A stretch of DNA of 43,777 bases from Gemmatimonadota bacterium (GTDB lineage: Bacteria > Gemmatimonadota > Gemmatimonadetes > Gemmatimonadales > GWC2-71-9), in contig JACQVB010000123.1 of assembly GCA_016209985.1 (NCBI GenBank), positions 1 through 43,777 on the forward strand, given 5' to 3'. Below the pieces are notes generated by a model, which saw only the letters and a list, made by a program, of their open reading frames with translations, was not told the DNA's origin and made no database searches. Within the stretch, counting starts at the first letter, position 1. The number at the start of each line of letters is the position of its first letter. Positions 1 to 7,302 of this stretch are shown here, in pieces. Both the position numbers and the translations under genes were made by a program.

Positions 1-1869
1 ATTCAGGCGATCCGATCCGCCGACCCGCCGACCCGCCGACCCGCCGACGGCCACAGCTTCCTGGAAATACGGCACAAAGAACTCCGCTCTCGCGCTTCCC
101 ACATCGGTCTGCATGCGCCGCATGCCTTCCACGGTCAATGCCGAGTCCGCACGGAGCAACGAGTTGATGCGAATGGCGCGCCAGGGCGCCGGCCAGTCGC
201 TGCCCAGGTAGGTGCCGTTTGACCGGGGATCGAGCGGCTGCTGGTTGGCGGAGCTTAAGTATCCGCGCGGCGGGTTCGTCGCGTGGGGGTAGCGCTCGAG
301 CGGCCAGTCGCCCCACCAATCGCTGTCACGGGTCGTCCCGTCGCGGATCTCCAGGCCGTTTCCGCTTCCCGGCCGCACCGGAAAGCGGCCGGTCGAGCGG
401 ATCGCAATGGTGCCGGCACGGTCGGCCACGACACCATTCTGCGCCGGCGCCTTGAACTCGCGGCTTCGGGCGAGCCAATCGGCGACACTGGTTGCTTTCT
501 GGCCGGCGAGCAGCGCCTCGAGCTCACCGTTGGTTTCCAACACCGACCAACGCATCGATAGTGGGCTGCCATGCGGATCCCGAACCGGACCGCGGTGGGT
601 GAAGTAGATCGTGTCGGTGGCGAGCAACTCCCCCTTCTGGCCCCGGAAGGTCTCGATCCCTTTCTCGAGCGGGACCCAGGCGCCATCGAGACGATACGCC
701 CTGGGTCGCTGCCGATCGTCCAGGGTCTCCGCGTAGTAGTCCAGCACATCGGCGTCAGTATTGGTCAGGCTCCAGGCGACGTCCCGGTTGAATCCGATCA
801 CCACCCCGGGAGCGCCGGGAATGGTGACACCGTAGACATCCAGACTGGCGGGTCGGCGGGTCGACGGGTCGGCGGGTCGTTCGGCGACAGCAGGGCGTAC
901 GACCAGGTGGGCCTCATACCAAATACTTGGCAAGGTCAGATCGAGGTGCGGGTCGCCGGCAAGTAATGCGTGGCCAGTCGCGCTGCGTGAAGGAGCCACT
1001 GCCCAGTTGTTGGATCCTAGGACGCCATCCCGTCGAGCGCCTGCGCTCGAATCGGAGGGCTCCATTGTCCGACCGCCGACCCGCCGACGCGCCGACCCGC
1101 CGACCCGGGGTGGCGGCAGCTTCTCCCAGTCGTACCGCGGATATGCGCCGGCGCCCGGCTGGATCGGCTCCTGAATCGGCGAATTGGCGGGGAACAGCGC
1201 GGCCGCAGCCTGCTCCCCGACCACCGAGGCCACGGACCGTCGTCGCAATTCTGCCTGCTGGAACGCCAGCGTGTACCCCATCCGCCGCATGAGGTAGAAC
1301 GAATACCGCGGCTCCCACCGCATCGGCTTCGCGTTGAGCAACCGATACTCCAGTGGAAGGTCGGACGGCGAAAGCCGCTCAATCCAGGCATTCACACCTT
1401 GGGCATAGGCCGCGATCGCTTTCGCGGCGGGCGAGCCGGCGGCCAGCTTCTCGAAGGCCCGGTCCGCGCTGGCGGCGAGATCGAGTCTGCGCTGCTCGCG
1501 GTCTGCATCCAGAACGATAGGCCCCAGCAGCTCCGTCAGCCGGCCGGCGGTCGCGCGAGTCTGGAGCTCGAGCTGAAACAGGCGATCGCGCGCGACCACG
1601 TAGCCCAGGGCACGATACGCATCGTCTTCGGTACCGGCGAAGATGTGCGGCACCGAGCGGTCATCAAAGACGACCTCCACCGGGCCCGCCATCCCGGGAA
1701 TGTTGGCGCTCTCGCGTCGGGGAAGCTCGGCCCGGCGGGCCACCGCCCAGACGCCGTGTGCCGGATCGAGAAACCACCCCAGCGGCGGCAACCGGCCCAC
1801 CGGCCGCGCCGAGAGGTAGATGGCGGCGGCCAGCGACAGGCAAGCGAGGACGGGCCGAAGAATTCGCAT
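1..1869 (-). CDS. Penicillin acylase family protein, 3' end beyond window
   Basis: N-terminal-nucleophile hydrolase of the penicillin amidase family, which cleaves amides such as beta-lactam side chains or acyl-homoserine lactones after autoproteolysis; the substrate cannot be told here. The frame stays open from ATG 1869 to the left edge (623 codons), so the C-terminus is missing. The N-terminus (MRILRPVLACLSLAAAIYL) looks like an export signal or membrane anchor. The alpha-chain region includes VPHIFAGTEDDAYRALGYV. The beta-chain start is clear: GSNNWAVAPSRS with the nucleophile Ser at about residue 286, followed by GHALLAGDPHLDL. Three tracts of an 8-bp tandem repeat interrupt the gene, one in the linker just before the Ser. 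There is no strong ribosome site at 1869. The gene diverges from the lipoprotein gene at 1994. The family is certain; activity is not. Confidence 0.93.
   Translation of the reverse strand, partial: MRILRPVLACLSLAAAIYLSARPVGRLPPLGWFLDPAHGVWAVARRAELPRRESANIPGMAGPVEVVFDDRSVPHIFAGTEDDAYRALGYVVARDRLFQLELQTRATAGRLTELLGPIVLDADREQRRLDLAASADRAFEKLAAGSPAAKAIAAYAQGVNAWIERLSPSDLPLEYRLLNAKPMRWEPRYSFYLMRRMGYTLAFQQAELRRRSVASVVGEQAAAALFPANSPIQEPIQPGAGAYPRYDWEKLPPPRVGGSARRRVGGRTMEPSDSSAGARRDGVLGSNNWAVAPSRSATGHALLAGDPHLDLTLPSIWYEAHLVVRPAVAERPADPSTRRPASLDVYGVTIPGAPGVVIGFNRDVAWSLTNTDADVLDYYAETLDDRQRPRAYRLDGAWVPLEKGIETFRGQKGELLATDTIYFTHRGPVRDPHGSPLSMRWSVLETNGELEALLAGQKATSVADWLARSREFKAPAQNGVVADRAGTIAIRSTGRFPVRPGSGNGLEIRDGTTRDSDWWGDWPLERYPHATNPPRGYLSSANQQPLDPRSNGTYLGSDWPAPWRAIRINSLLRADSALTVEGMRRMQTDVGSARAEFFVPYFQEAVAVGGSAGRRVGGSDRLN
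14..50. repeat. 8-bp tandem repeat tract 1 (GACCCGCC) inside the acylase gene
   Basis: GATCCGCC is followed by three exact GACCCGCC units and a partial one. It lies in the acylase reading frame and encodes a Val-Gly-Gly-Ser-Ala-Gly-Arg-Arg type segment. Because the unit is 8 bp, the peptide has an 8-residue period and the frame is kept only every three units. Confidence 0.9.
847..879. repeat. 8-bp tandem repeat tract 2, inverted orientation (GGCGGGTC)
   Basis: Four units (GGCGGGTC, GGCGGGTC, GACGGGTC, GGCGGGTC) in the orientation opposite to the tracts at 14-50 and 1071-1109. In the acylase it encodes a Pro/Arg-rich insert (RPADPSTRRPA) about 55 residues after the nucleophile Ser. Opposite orientation means it could pair with either neighbouring tract. 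Confidence 0.88.
1071..1109. repeat. 8-bp tandem repeat tract 3 (GACCCGCC) beside the acylase cleavage site
   Basis: About five degenerate GACCCGCC units. On the coding strand they give VGGSARRRVGGR, in the spacer just upstream of the autocatalytic Gly-Ser junction of the acylase. Spacer regions in this family are variable and removed or exposed in processing, so the insert may be tolerated. Confidence 0.88.
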
Positions 1870-1993
1870 TAGAGCGGAAGATAAGCTAGCGGCCAACGGC
1901 GATTTGGCCCTGCCCGGTCCTCCATCCTAACTTGTCGCTGCGCAGTAAGACCCATATCCGGCCACCGCGCGCAACGGTGCCAGGAGGACACCC

Positions 1994-2527
1994 ATGAAAC
2001 GTTTCATCGCGCTGGGCACAGGCCTGCTCACGCTGGCCTGCGGGCAGAACAAGGAAACCCCGACTCAGATGCAGGTCCGCATGCAGCAGGAGGCTGACGC
2101 GGCAAAGACCGCGATGGCAGCTGAGGCAAAAGATTACGAGCGGTGGACCGCTATGGGACAGGCTGATTCGATCGCGAACATGTTCACCGAGGACGGCCGC
2201 CAGATGCAGCCCAACGGACCCGCCCTGGTCGGACGGGACGCAATTCGTGAGTCTCACGGGAAGATGTACGCCACCTACGACGCGAAGATCTCTCTGAATA
2301 CCGAGACCGTGGTGGCGAACGGCCCGCTGGCCGTCGAGCGCGGGACTTACCAGCTGCAGTTGAATCCCAAGCAGGGAGCGCCCAAGGGGACGCCTGCCGT
2401 AATGGAAACCGGCAAGTACCTGACCCACTGGGAGCTGGTCAATGGCTCGTGGAAGATCGTCTCAGACATCTGGAACAGCGACCAGCCCCCCGCCGGGCCG
2501 GTCGCGGCTTCTGCGAAGAAAAGATGA
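1994..2527 (+). CDS. Lipoprotein with SnoaL/DUF4440-like (NTF2-fold) domain
   Basis: A 177-residue protein. The N-terminus has a short hydrophobic stretch and a lipobox-like LLTLACG, so it is probably a lipoprotein attached at Cys 16. Residues from about 45 to 165 resemble the NTF2-like DUF4440/SnoaL fold: a helix with DYERWTAMGQADSIANMFTEDGRQM, then GRDAIRESHGKM, then strands ending in WELVNGSWKIVSDIWNS. Members of this fold range from ketosteroid isomerases to non-enzymatic binding domains, and no role can be assigned. AGGAGG lies 6-7 bases before ATG 1994. A repeat hairpin follows directly. The Lys-Lys-Arg tail is close to that repeat. Confidence 0.85.
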   Translation: MKRFIALGTGLLTLACGQNKETPTQMQVRMQQEADAAKTAMAAEAKDYERWTAMGQADSIANMFTEDGRQMQPNGPALVGRDAIRESHGKMYATYDAKISLNTETVVANGPLAVERGTYQLQLNPKQGAPKGTPAVMETGKYLTHWELVNGSWKIVSDIWNSDQPPAGPVAASAKKR

Positions 2528-2534
2528 AATAGCG

Positions 2535-2610
2535 ATGAAAAAAGAGAAAGGGAAAAAGGGAGGACGACCCTTTTCCCCTTTCCCTTTTCCCTTTTCCCGC
2601 CTTTATCTTT
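2535..2610. repeat. Purine/pyrimidine hairpin with 7-bp unit (CCCTTTT)
   Basis: The left arm (about 2535-2563) is built of AAAGGGA-like units. The right arm (about 2568-2610) is built of CCCTTTT units (CCCTTTT, CCCCTTT, CCCTTTT, CCCTTTT). The arms are complementary around a very short loop. It lies between the lipoprotein stop and citrate synthase and could terminate the upstream transcript. Confidence 0.82.
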
Positions 2611-2651
2611 AGTTCTGCAGTTCAGGTAGCTCCCCACACAAAGGTCCTTCA

Positions 2652-3953
2652 GTGGCGAACGACACGCTCACCGTTACCGATAATCGCACCGGCAAAACCT
2701 ACGAGATCCCCATCAGCAACGGCGCCATCCGCGCCATGGATCTGCGTCAGATCAAGGCGAACCCTGGCGACTTCGGGCTGGTAACGTACGATCCCGGGTT
2801 CAGCAACACGGCCTGCTGCAAGAGCGCCATCACGTTCATCGATGGCGAAAAAGGGATTCTGCGCTACCGCGGCTACCCCATCGAGCAGCTGGCCGAGCGC
2901 AGTACGTTCCTGGAAACGTCCTATCTGCTGATCCACGGCGAGCTGCCGAGCAAGCGGCAGCTCGACGACTGGATGTTTCACATTACCCACCACACGTTCA
3001 TCCACGAGAACATCAAGCAACTGCTGGATGGATTCCGCTACGACGCGCATCCGATGGGCGTGTTCGTCAGCACTCTGGCAGGCCTGTCCACGTTCTACCC
3101 CGAGGCGCACAAGATCCACGACGCCGGGGTGCGGGACCGGCAGGTATACCGGCTGATCGCCAAGGCGCCCACGCTGGCGGCGTTCGCCTTCCGTCACAGT
3201 GTCGGGATGCCCTACGCTTATCCGGACAACGATCTGTCCTACGCGGGCAATTTCCTCAACATGATGTTCAGGACCACCGAGGCGAAGTTCAAGCCGAATC
3301 CGGTGCTCGAGCACGCGCTGGACGTGCTCTTCGTCCTCCACGCCGATCACGAGCAGAACTGCTCCACCAACGCCATGCGCGGGGTGGGCTCGAGCGACGT
3401 GGATCCCTACAGCGCCATGGCGGCCGCGGCGGCCGCGCTGTTCGGACCGCTGCACGGTGGCGCCAACGAAGAAGTGCTGAAGATGCTGCGGGAAATCGGC
3501 GACACCAAGAACATCCCGGCCTACATCAAGCGGGTGAAGAACAAGGAAGTGCGTTTGATGGGCTTCGGTCACCGGGTCTACAAGAACTTCGACCCCCGCT
3601 CCACCATCATCAAGAAGGTGGCCGAGCAGGTCTTCGAAGTCACCGGCAGGAGCCCGCTGATCGACATCGCACTGGAGCTGGAACGGATCGCCCTCCAGGA
3701 CGATTACTTCATCACTCACAAGCTGTATCCCAACGTGGACTTCTACTCGGGGATCATCTACGAGGCCATGCGTTTCCCGGTGGCCATGTTCCCGGTGCTG
3801 TTCGCCATCGGTCGCACGCCCGGATGGCTGGCGCAATGGGAGGAGATGCTGGGCGACCCGGACCACCGGATCGCGAGACCGCTGCAGGTGTTCATCGGGA
3901 GCGCCGCCCGCGACTATGCCCCGATCGACCAGCGGCAAAAAAGCGACAAATAA
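2652..3953 (+). CDS. gltA: Citrate synthase
   Basis: Condenses acetyl-CoA and oxaloacetate to citrate at the entry of the TCA cycle. The 433-residue length fits the bacterial type II (GltA-like) enzyme. The N-terminal beta-rich segment contains GLVTYDPGFSNTACCKSAIT and the signature RYRGYPIEQL. Catalytic positions are visible: His 233 in HADHEQN, His 268 in LHGGAN, His 307 in GFGHRVYKNFDPR and Asp 363 in YPNVDFYSG. Translation starts at GTG 2652, with AAGG 8-12 bases upstream; no nearby ATG gives a better start. The upstream repeat hairpin separates it from the lipoprotein gene, so it probably has its own promoter, though no clear one was found. It converges with the TIGR03545 gene across another short repeat hairpin. 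Confidence 0.97.
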   Translation: MANDTLTVTDNRTGKTYEIPISNGAIRAMDLRQIKANPGDFGLVTYDPGFSNTACCKSAITFIDGEKGILRYRGYPIEQLAERSTFLETSYLLIHGELPSKRQLDDWMFHITHHTFIHENIKQLLDGFRYDAHPMGVFVSTLAGLSTFYPEAHKIHDAGVRDRQVYRLIAKAPTLAAFAFRHSVGMPYAYPDNDLSYAGNFLNMMFRTTEAKFKPNPVLEHALDVLFVLHADHEQNCSTNAMRGVGSSDVDPYSAMAAAAAALFGPLHGGANEEVLKMLREIGDTKNIPAYIKRVKNKEVRLMGFGHRVYKNFDPRSTIIKKVAEQVFEVTGRSPLIDIALELERIALQDDYFITHKLYPNVDFYSGIIYEAMRFPVAMFPVLFAIGRTPGWLAQWEEMLGDPDHRIARPLQVFIGSAARDYAPIDQRQKSDK

Positions 3954-3956
3954 CGG

Positions 3957-4016
3957 TGTCAGGTGTCAGGAAATCGGTATGAAGGCCCGGGCACCGGTAA
4001 CCGGACACCCTTACCG
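3957..4016. repeat. Hairpin with 7-bp unit (GGTGTCA) between convergent genes
   Basis: Two GGTGTCA units sit just after the citrate synthase stop, and a complementary ACCGGACACCCTTACCG lies at about 3999-4015, reaching the end of the convergent gene. It probably works as a bidirectional terminator. The arms are imperfect. Confidence 0.6.
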
Positions 4017-5885
4017 AGGGAGTCTCACTCCGCCGGGTAGCTGCACGCCGCCCGGCAGCTTCGGGGTGATGTCCTTGAGCTTCGCCTCCAACTCCGCCTT
4101 GACCTGCTCCAACTGGGCCCGCTGTTCTGCGACCCGCTGTTGCACCTGGGTTTGCAGTACGGCGACGCGCTCGTCGACCTCGCGGTGCCCGTCCGCCACC
4201 AGGCTGTCTACCTTGGCGCGCACCATGCGCTCGGCATTCGCCACCTCCTGCCCTACCGCCTTCTTGAGGCTGTTCGCCACCACGGTGCCGATGTTGGAGG
4301 AGATACTGACCGAGGGCCGCTCGAGGGAGCCGGAAAATCGGGTTTCGATTTCAACGTCCTGAACTCCGGAGAGCGTGCGCCAGAGCAGGTCCTCGGCGAT
4401 CCGCTTCGCCTGATCGGCCGGCGCGGCGCCAGCGACTCGCGCTCCGGCCGTGCTGTCAAGCCGGGTCCAGAGCGCCTTCGCGGTGCGAAGCCGCCAGCGT
4501 CCCGCGAGCCGGTCTCCCACCCGTGAGAGCGCCAGCTCGGTGGTGCCTTCACCCAGCGCCAGACGCGCCCCCAACGGCGCCAGAGGCACGGTCGGCAAGG
4601 TCACGCCGGTAACGAATGCCGCGGCGGAATCGCGCAGCGGCGCCTGCGCGTGAGCCAGTTGTGCGAAGACCCTGACCGTCTGCGGTCCCACCCGCCCGCC
4701 GCTTCGCTGAGCGAGGAGCTGCATGGGCCGCCCGTACAGGGCCGGCTCCGTGGTGACGCCGACAACCTGGGCGCGATAGGCTCCGGCCGCGAGGTTCTGT
4801 CCCCCGAGCGCGAAATCGACGTCCGCCAAACGGAGCAGGAACTTGGGATAGGTCTGCGGCCGCGGAAAATCGATCGTGAGACCCGGCGCGCGAGCACGTT
4901 GGGGTCCGGCACGAAGCCGCGGGTTTAAGCCTGGAGGCATGTACTTCTCCGCCAGCTTCAGCCAGTAGAGGATCGGCTTCAGGCGTTCCAACCCCATCTG
5001 GCCGAACAGCGCGGGCGAGATGTCGGGCGCGTCGAGTGAGGGCAGGCGGATGAGGCTGCGGGCGTACGCGTAGTCGGCCTGCCGGGCCTCATCCAGACCC
5101 CCGACGTTCGTTTTCATCGTCGCTACACCGTCCGACACGGTTTGCTCGAGGCTCTTCACCCGGTTGATGGTGCCGGTGAGGTCGTTGATCGTCTTCCGGG
5201 TCTCATTGGCCAGCTCGGCAGTACCCTGCACTCCCAGGACCTTCACGTCCGCGGACCTGAGCCGCTCGAGCAGCTTCTGCGCGGAATCGATCTGGGGGCG
5301 CGGATCCAGACTGTTGAGCTGCGTTTCCCACGATCGGCGAAGCGAGTCGGCCGACGAAACGATCACCCTGGCCTGACTCACGGTGCGGAGGCTGTCGAGT
5401 GAAATCGCCGGAAGGTTGATCACTTTGCTGCCGATTCCCTCGAGACTGAACTCGGGAATGCGCACCTGGTTGGCCCACTCGTTTATCTGGCGGTAGAGCA
5501 GGCCAGCGGTGGGGCTCGGGTTCTTGAGGGCGCCCGATTCCGTCCGCGGCGTCCCGAATCGAACCCCGTGGACGATGACCGAGTCCACCACGATCTTCTT
5601 CTCGAGCAGCGGCCTGGTGTCGATGGCCACAACCATTTCGGCCGCCTCTATCAGGTTTCGCATGGGCGAGTTGGGATCGGCCACCTGCAGCCGCTTGAGC
5701 AGAACGGTCCCCTGCGCCAGATGGACCGAGGCGTCGTCGAGATCGACCCGCGCTCCCACCAGGTCCGCACCGGTCTCCTCGATGCCGTGCTCGACGATCG
5801 TATCCAGGAACAGGACGTAGACCGCCACGATCAGTACTAGAAGCAGCGCCAGCGGAATGATGCCCTTCCACCGGAAGAGTTTCAT
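4011..5885 (-). CDS. TIGR03545 family envelope protein
   Basis: A 624-residue protein with one N-terminal membrane segment (about 9-28: IPLALLLVLIVAVYVLFLD) and a large exported part. The opening GADLVGARVDLDDASVHLAQGTVLLKRLQVADP resembles the AsmA/DUF748-like start of proteins that line the cell envelope. The C-terminal 90 residues form a coiled coil (ERMVRAKVDSLVADGHREV and following) ending in a repeated LPGGVQLPGGVRLP. It matches the uncharacterised family TIGR03545, which is usually encoded next to TIGR03546; that partner starts the operon here, one base upstream. Function is unknown. AsmA-like lipid transport or envelope maintenance is only a guess. The start ATG 5885 follows the partner's TGA, so translational coupling is likely. 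Confidence 0.85.
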   Translation of the reverse strand: MKLFRWKGIIPLALLLVLIVAVYVLFLDTIVEHGIEETGADLVGARVDLDDASVHLAQGTVLLKRLQVADPNSPMRNLIEAAEMVVAIDTRPLLEKKIVVDSVIVHGVRFGTPRTESGALKNPSPTAGLLYRQINEWANQVRIPEFSLEGIGSKVINLPAISLDSLRTVSQARVIVSSADSLRRSWETQLNSLDPRPQIDSAQKLLERLRSADVKVLGVQGTAELANETRKTINDLTGTINRVKSLEQTVSDGVATMKTNVGGLDEARQADYAYARSLIRLPSLDAPDISPALFGQMGLERLKPILYWLKLAEKYMPPGLNPRLRAGPQRARAPGLTIDFPRPQTYPKFLLRLADVDFALGGQNLAAGAYRAQVVGVTTEPALYGRPMQLLAQRSGGRVGPQTVRVFAQLAHAQAPLRDSAAAFVTGVTLPTVPLAPLGARLALGEGTTELALSRVGDRLAGRWRLRTAKALWTRLDSTAGARVAGAAPADQAKRIAEDLLWRTLSGVQDVEIETRFSGSLERPSVSISSNIGTVVANSLKKAVGQEVANAERMVRAKVDSLVADGHREVDERVAVLQTQVQQRVAEQRAQLEQVKAELEAKLKDITPKLPGGVQLPGGVRLPR

Positions 5886-5886
5886 G

Positions 5887-6399
5887 TCACGGACGGAAGA
5901 GACGGTAGTAGTTGTACAGCTTGGACGCGGTCACGACCTGGAACGCCCGGGTGCGCTTGAGTCTTTCGTAAATGTGCTGGCGATAGCGGGTGACGCCGAT
6001 CCGGAACACCAGGTAAGTCGGCAGCGCGGCAACCAACCAACCCACGAAGCTCCCCAGCACCACCGTGTTGTTGAAATTGGTGAGCGCCAGCGCGCTGTTG
6101 TACGCCGCGGTCCAGAAAGGCGTCAGCGGCGGCACGCTCAACAGCAGCGCCTGGCCGATCCGATCGAAGACCGGATCGAGCGCGAAGCCGAACGGCAGAA
6201 ACAGCGCCCATCCCAGCATGAAGCCAGGGAGCGAGACGTTCACGACGATCGCCAGCGCGACAATCAGCAGATTGTGGAAATTGAGGAGCGGGGTCAGCCC
6301 CAGAGCCGCGCCCAGCATTGCACCGGCGGCGACCTGCCCCGGCGTGCCCTCGGAGTTCAGGGCACTGATCAGTTGCTGGAGCAGCTTCAGAAACAGCAT
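5887..6399 (-). CDS. TIGR03546/DUF2062 family membrane protein
   Basis: A 170-residue integral membrane protein with hydrophobic segments at about 28-50, 55-80, 95-110 and 120-145, and a basic C-terminus (YERLKRTRAFQVVTASKLYNYYR). It matches TIGR03546, a DUF2062-related family of unknown function found beside TIGR03545. I chose ATG 6399 (MLFLKLLQQL), where family similarity begins. The open frame continues upstream to 6564, but that part only translates an intergenic repeat (it reads SALRIPHSAL). It is the first gene of a two-gene leftward operon and diverges from the lipoprotein gene at 6626. Confidence 0.85.
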   Translation of the reverse strand: MLFLKLLQQLISALNSEGTPGQVAAGAMLGAALGLTPLLNFHNLLIVALAIVVNVSLPGFMLGWALFLPFGFALDPVFDRIGQALLLSVPPLTPFWTAAYNSALALTNFNNTVVLGSFVGWLVAALPTYLVFRIGVTRYRQHIYERLKRTRAFQVVTASKLYNYYRLFRP

Positions 6400-6411
6400 G
6401 GAAACAAGATA

Positions 6412-6524
6412 AAGTGCGGAGTGCGGAATGCGGAGTGCGGAGTGAAAGTAACGCGGGAATTCACTCCGCACTCCCGAATCCGAACTGCGCACTCGCGGTC
6501 GCTCCGCATTCCCCACCCCGCACT
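6412..6524. repeat. Hairpin with 7-bp unit (RTGCGGA), divergent intergenic region
   Basis: The left arm 6412-6443 is consecutive 7-mers GTGCGGA, GTGCGGA, ATGCGGA, GTGCGGA. The right arm, about 6462-6524, carries the complementary CACTCCGCACTCC-type units in a looser array. Unlike most copies here it lies between two divergently transcribed genes, so termination alone cannot explain it. Confidence 0.88.
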
Positions 6525-6625
6525 TGGCGCGGTTCTGCTTGCATCTCGAAGCCTCCGTCTCCATTTTCCCGCCGTTCCCGCGGTACCGTATGCCCGGTCG
6601 GCAGGGAAATTGTCAGGAGACGCGT

Positions 6626-7192
6626 ATGAACCGATTCGCTCTACTGCTGATCGCCACGCTGGTGGCGTGTCAGCAAACCCCTCCTAAGGAAGCAGCGAAG
6701 GCCGCTCCCGCCGGTCCCGCACCAGGGACGCCCGAGTGGAAGATTCAGACCGCGATGAGTGCCGGACCGGCGGCAATCTCCAGTAACGCGACGATCGCGG
6801 AGCTCACTCCCGACGGGAAGATGAACACCCTGCGTGAGGGCACCAACGGCTGGATGTGCATGCCCGACGAGCCTTCCACCCCGATGACCGACCCAGGCTG
6901 CTTCGACAAAGTCTGGCAGGAGATGTTCGGCGCCTACATGGCGAAGAAACCGTTCAAGACTCAGACCGCTGGTTTGAGCTATATGCTCAAAGGCGGACAG
7001 GCGGCGAGCAACACGGACCCGTTCAAGATGGCTCCTGACTCCGGCCAGCAGTGGTTGACCGGGGGCCCCCACGTCATGCTGATCGTGCCGGACCCGGCGC
7101 AACTCAAGAACGTTCCCACTGAACCCGGCGGCGCGCCCTGGGTGATGTGGAAGGGAACGCCCTACGTGCATGTGATGGTGCCGGTGCAATGA
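6626..7192 (+). CDS. Conserved hypothetical lipoprotein
   Basis: 188 residues. The start is ATG 6626, preceded by AGGAGA at 6615-6620; the frame is open further upstream only through repeat DNA. The N-terminus MNRFALLLIATLVACQQ is a lipoprotein signal with lipobox LVAC and Cys 15 as the acylated residue. A Pro/Ala-rich linker follows, then a globular domain starting GTPEWKIQTAMSAGPAAI. It contains LREGTNGWMCMPDEP, a Cys pair (WMCMP and PGCF), and GPHVMLIVPDPAQL near the end. I recognise this as a widespread family of uncharacterised exported proteins from soil bacteria. No function is known. Confidence 0.85.
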   Translation: MNRFALLLIATLVACQQTPPKEAAKAAPAGPAPGTPEWKIQTAMSAGPAAISSNATIAELTPDGKMNTLREGTNGWMCMPDEPSTPMTDPGCFDKVWQEMFGAYMAKKPFKTQTAGLSYMLKGGQAASNTDPFKMAPDSGQQWLTGGPHVMLIVPDPAQLKNVPTEPGGAPWVMWKGTPYVHVMVPVQ

Positions 7193-7274
7193 GAGTTCGG
7201 AGTGCGGAGTGCGGAATGCGGAGCGATTCGACCAGGCCGGATCACTCCGCACTCCGAGTTCCGCACTCCGCGCT
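7191..7274. repeat. Hairpin with 7-bp unit (GTGCGGA) downstream of the lipoprotein
   Basis: The left arm 7196-7224 has units GTGCGGA, GTGCGGA, ATGCGGA. The right arm 7242-7274 has CACTCCG, CACTCCG and similar, with a roughly 17-base loop. It begins right at the lipoprotein stop codon and lies before the acetyl-CoA synthetase, so it is a likely terminator. It uses the same unit as 6412-6524 and 23046-23159. Confidence 0.88.
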
Positions 7275-7302
7275 TCATGATTCGTAACTATCTTCGAAGA
7301 CC

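Noticed and set aside
2649-3938. A 429-codon minus-strand frame
   Set aside because: Antisense shadow of citrate synthase.
6400-6564. N-terminal extension of the TIGR03546 protein
   Set aside because: It only translates the heptamer hairpin (SALRIPHSAL). Family similarity starts at ATG 6399.
6412-7274. CRISPR array, because of regular short repeats
   Set aside because: Units are 7 bp, contiguous and without unique spacers, and no cas genes are present.
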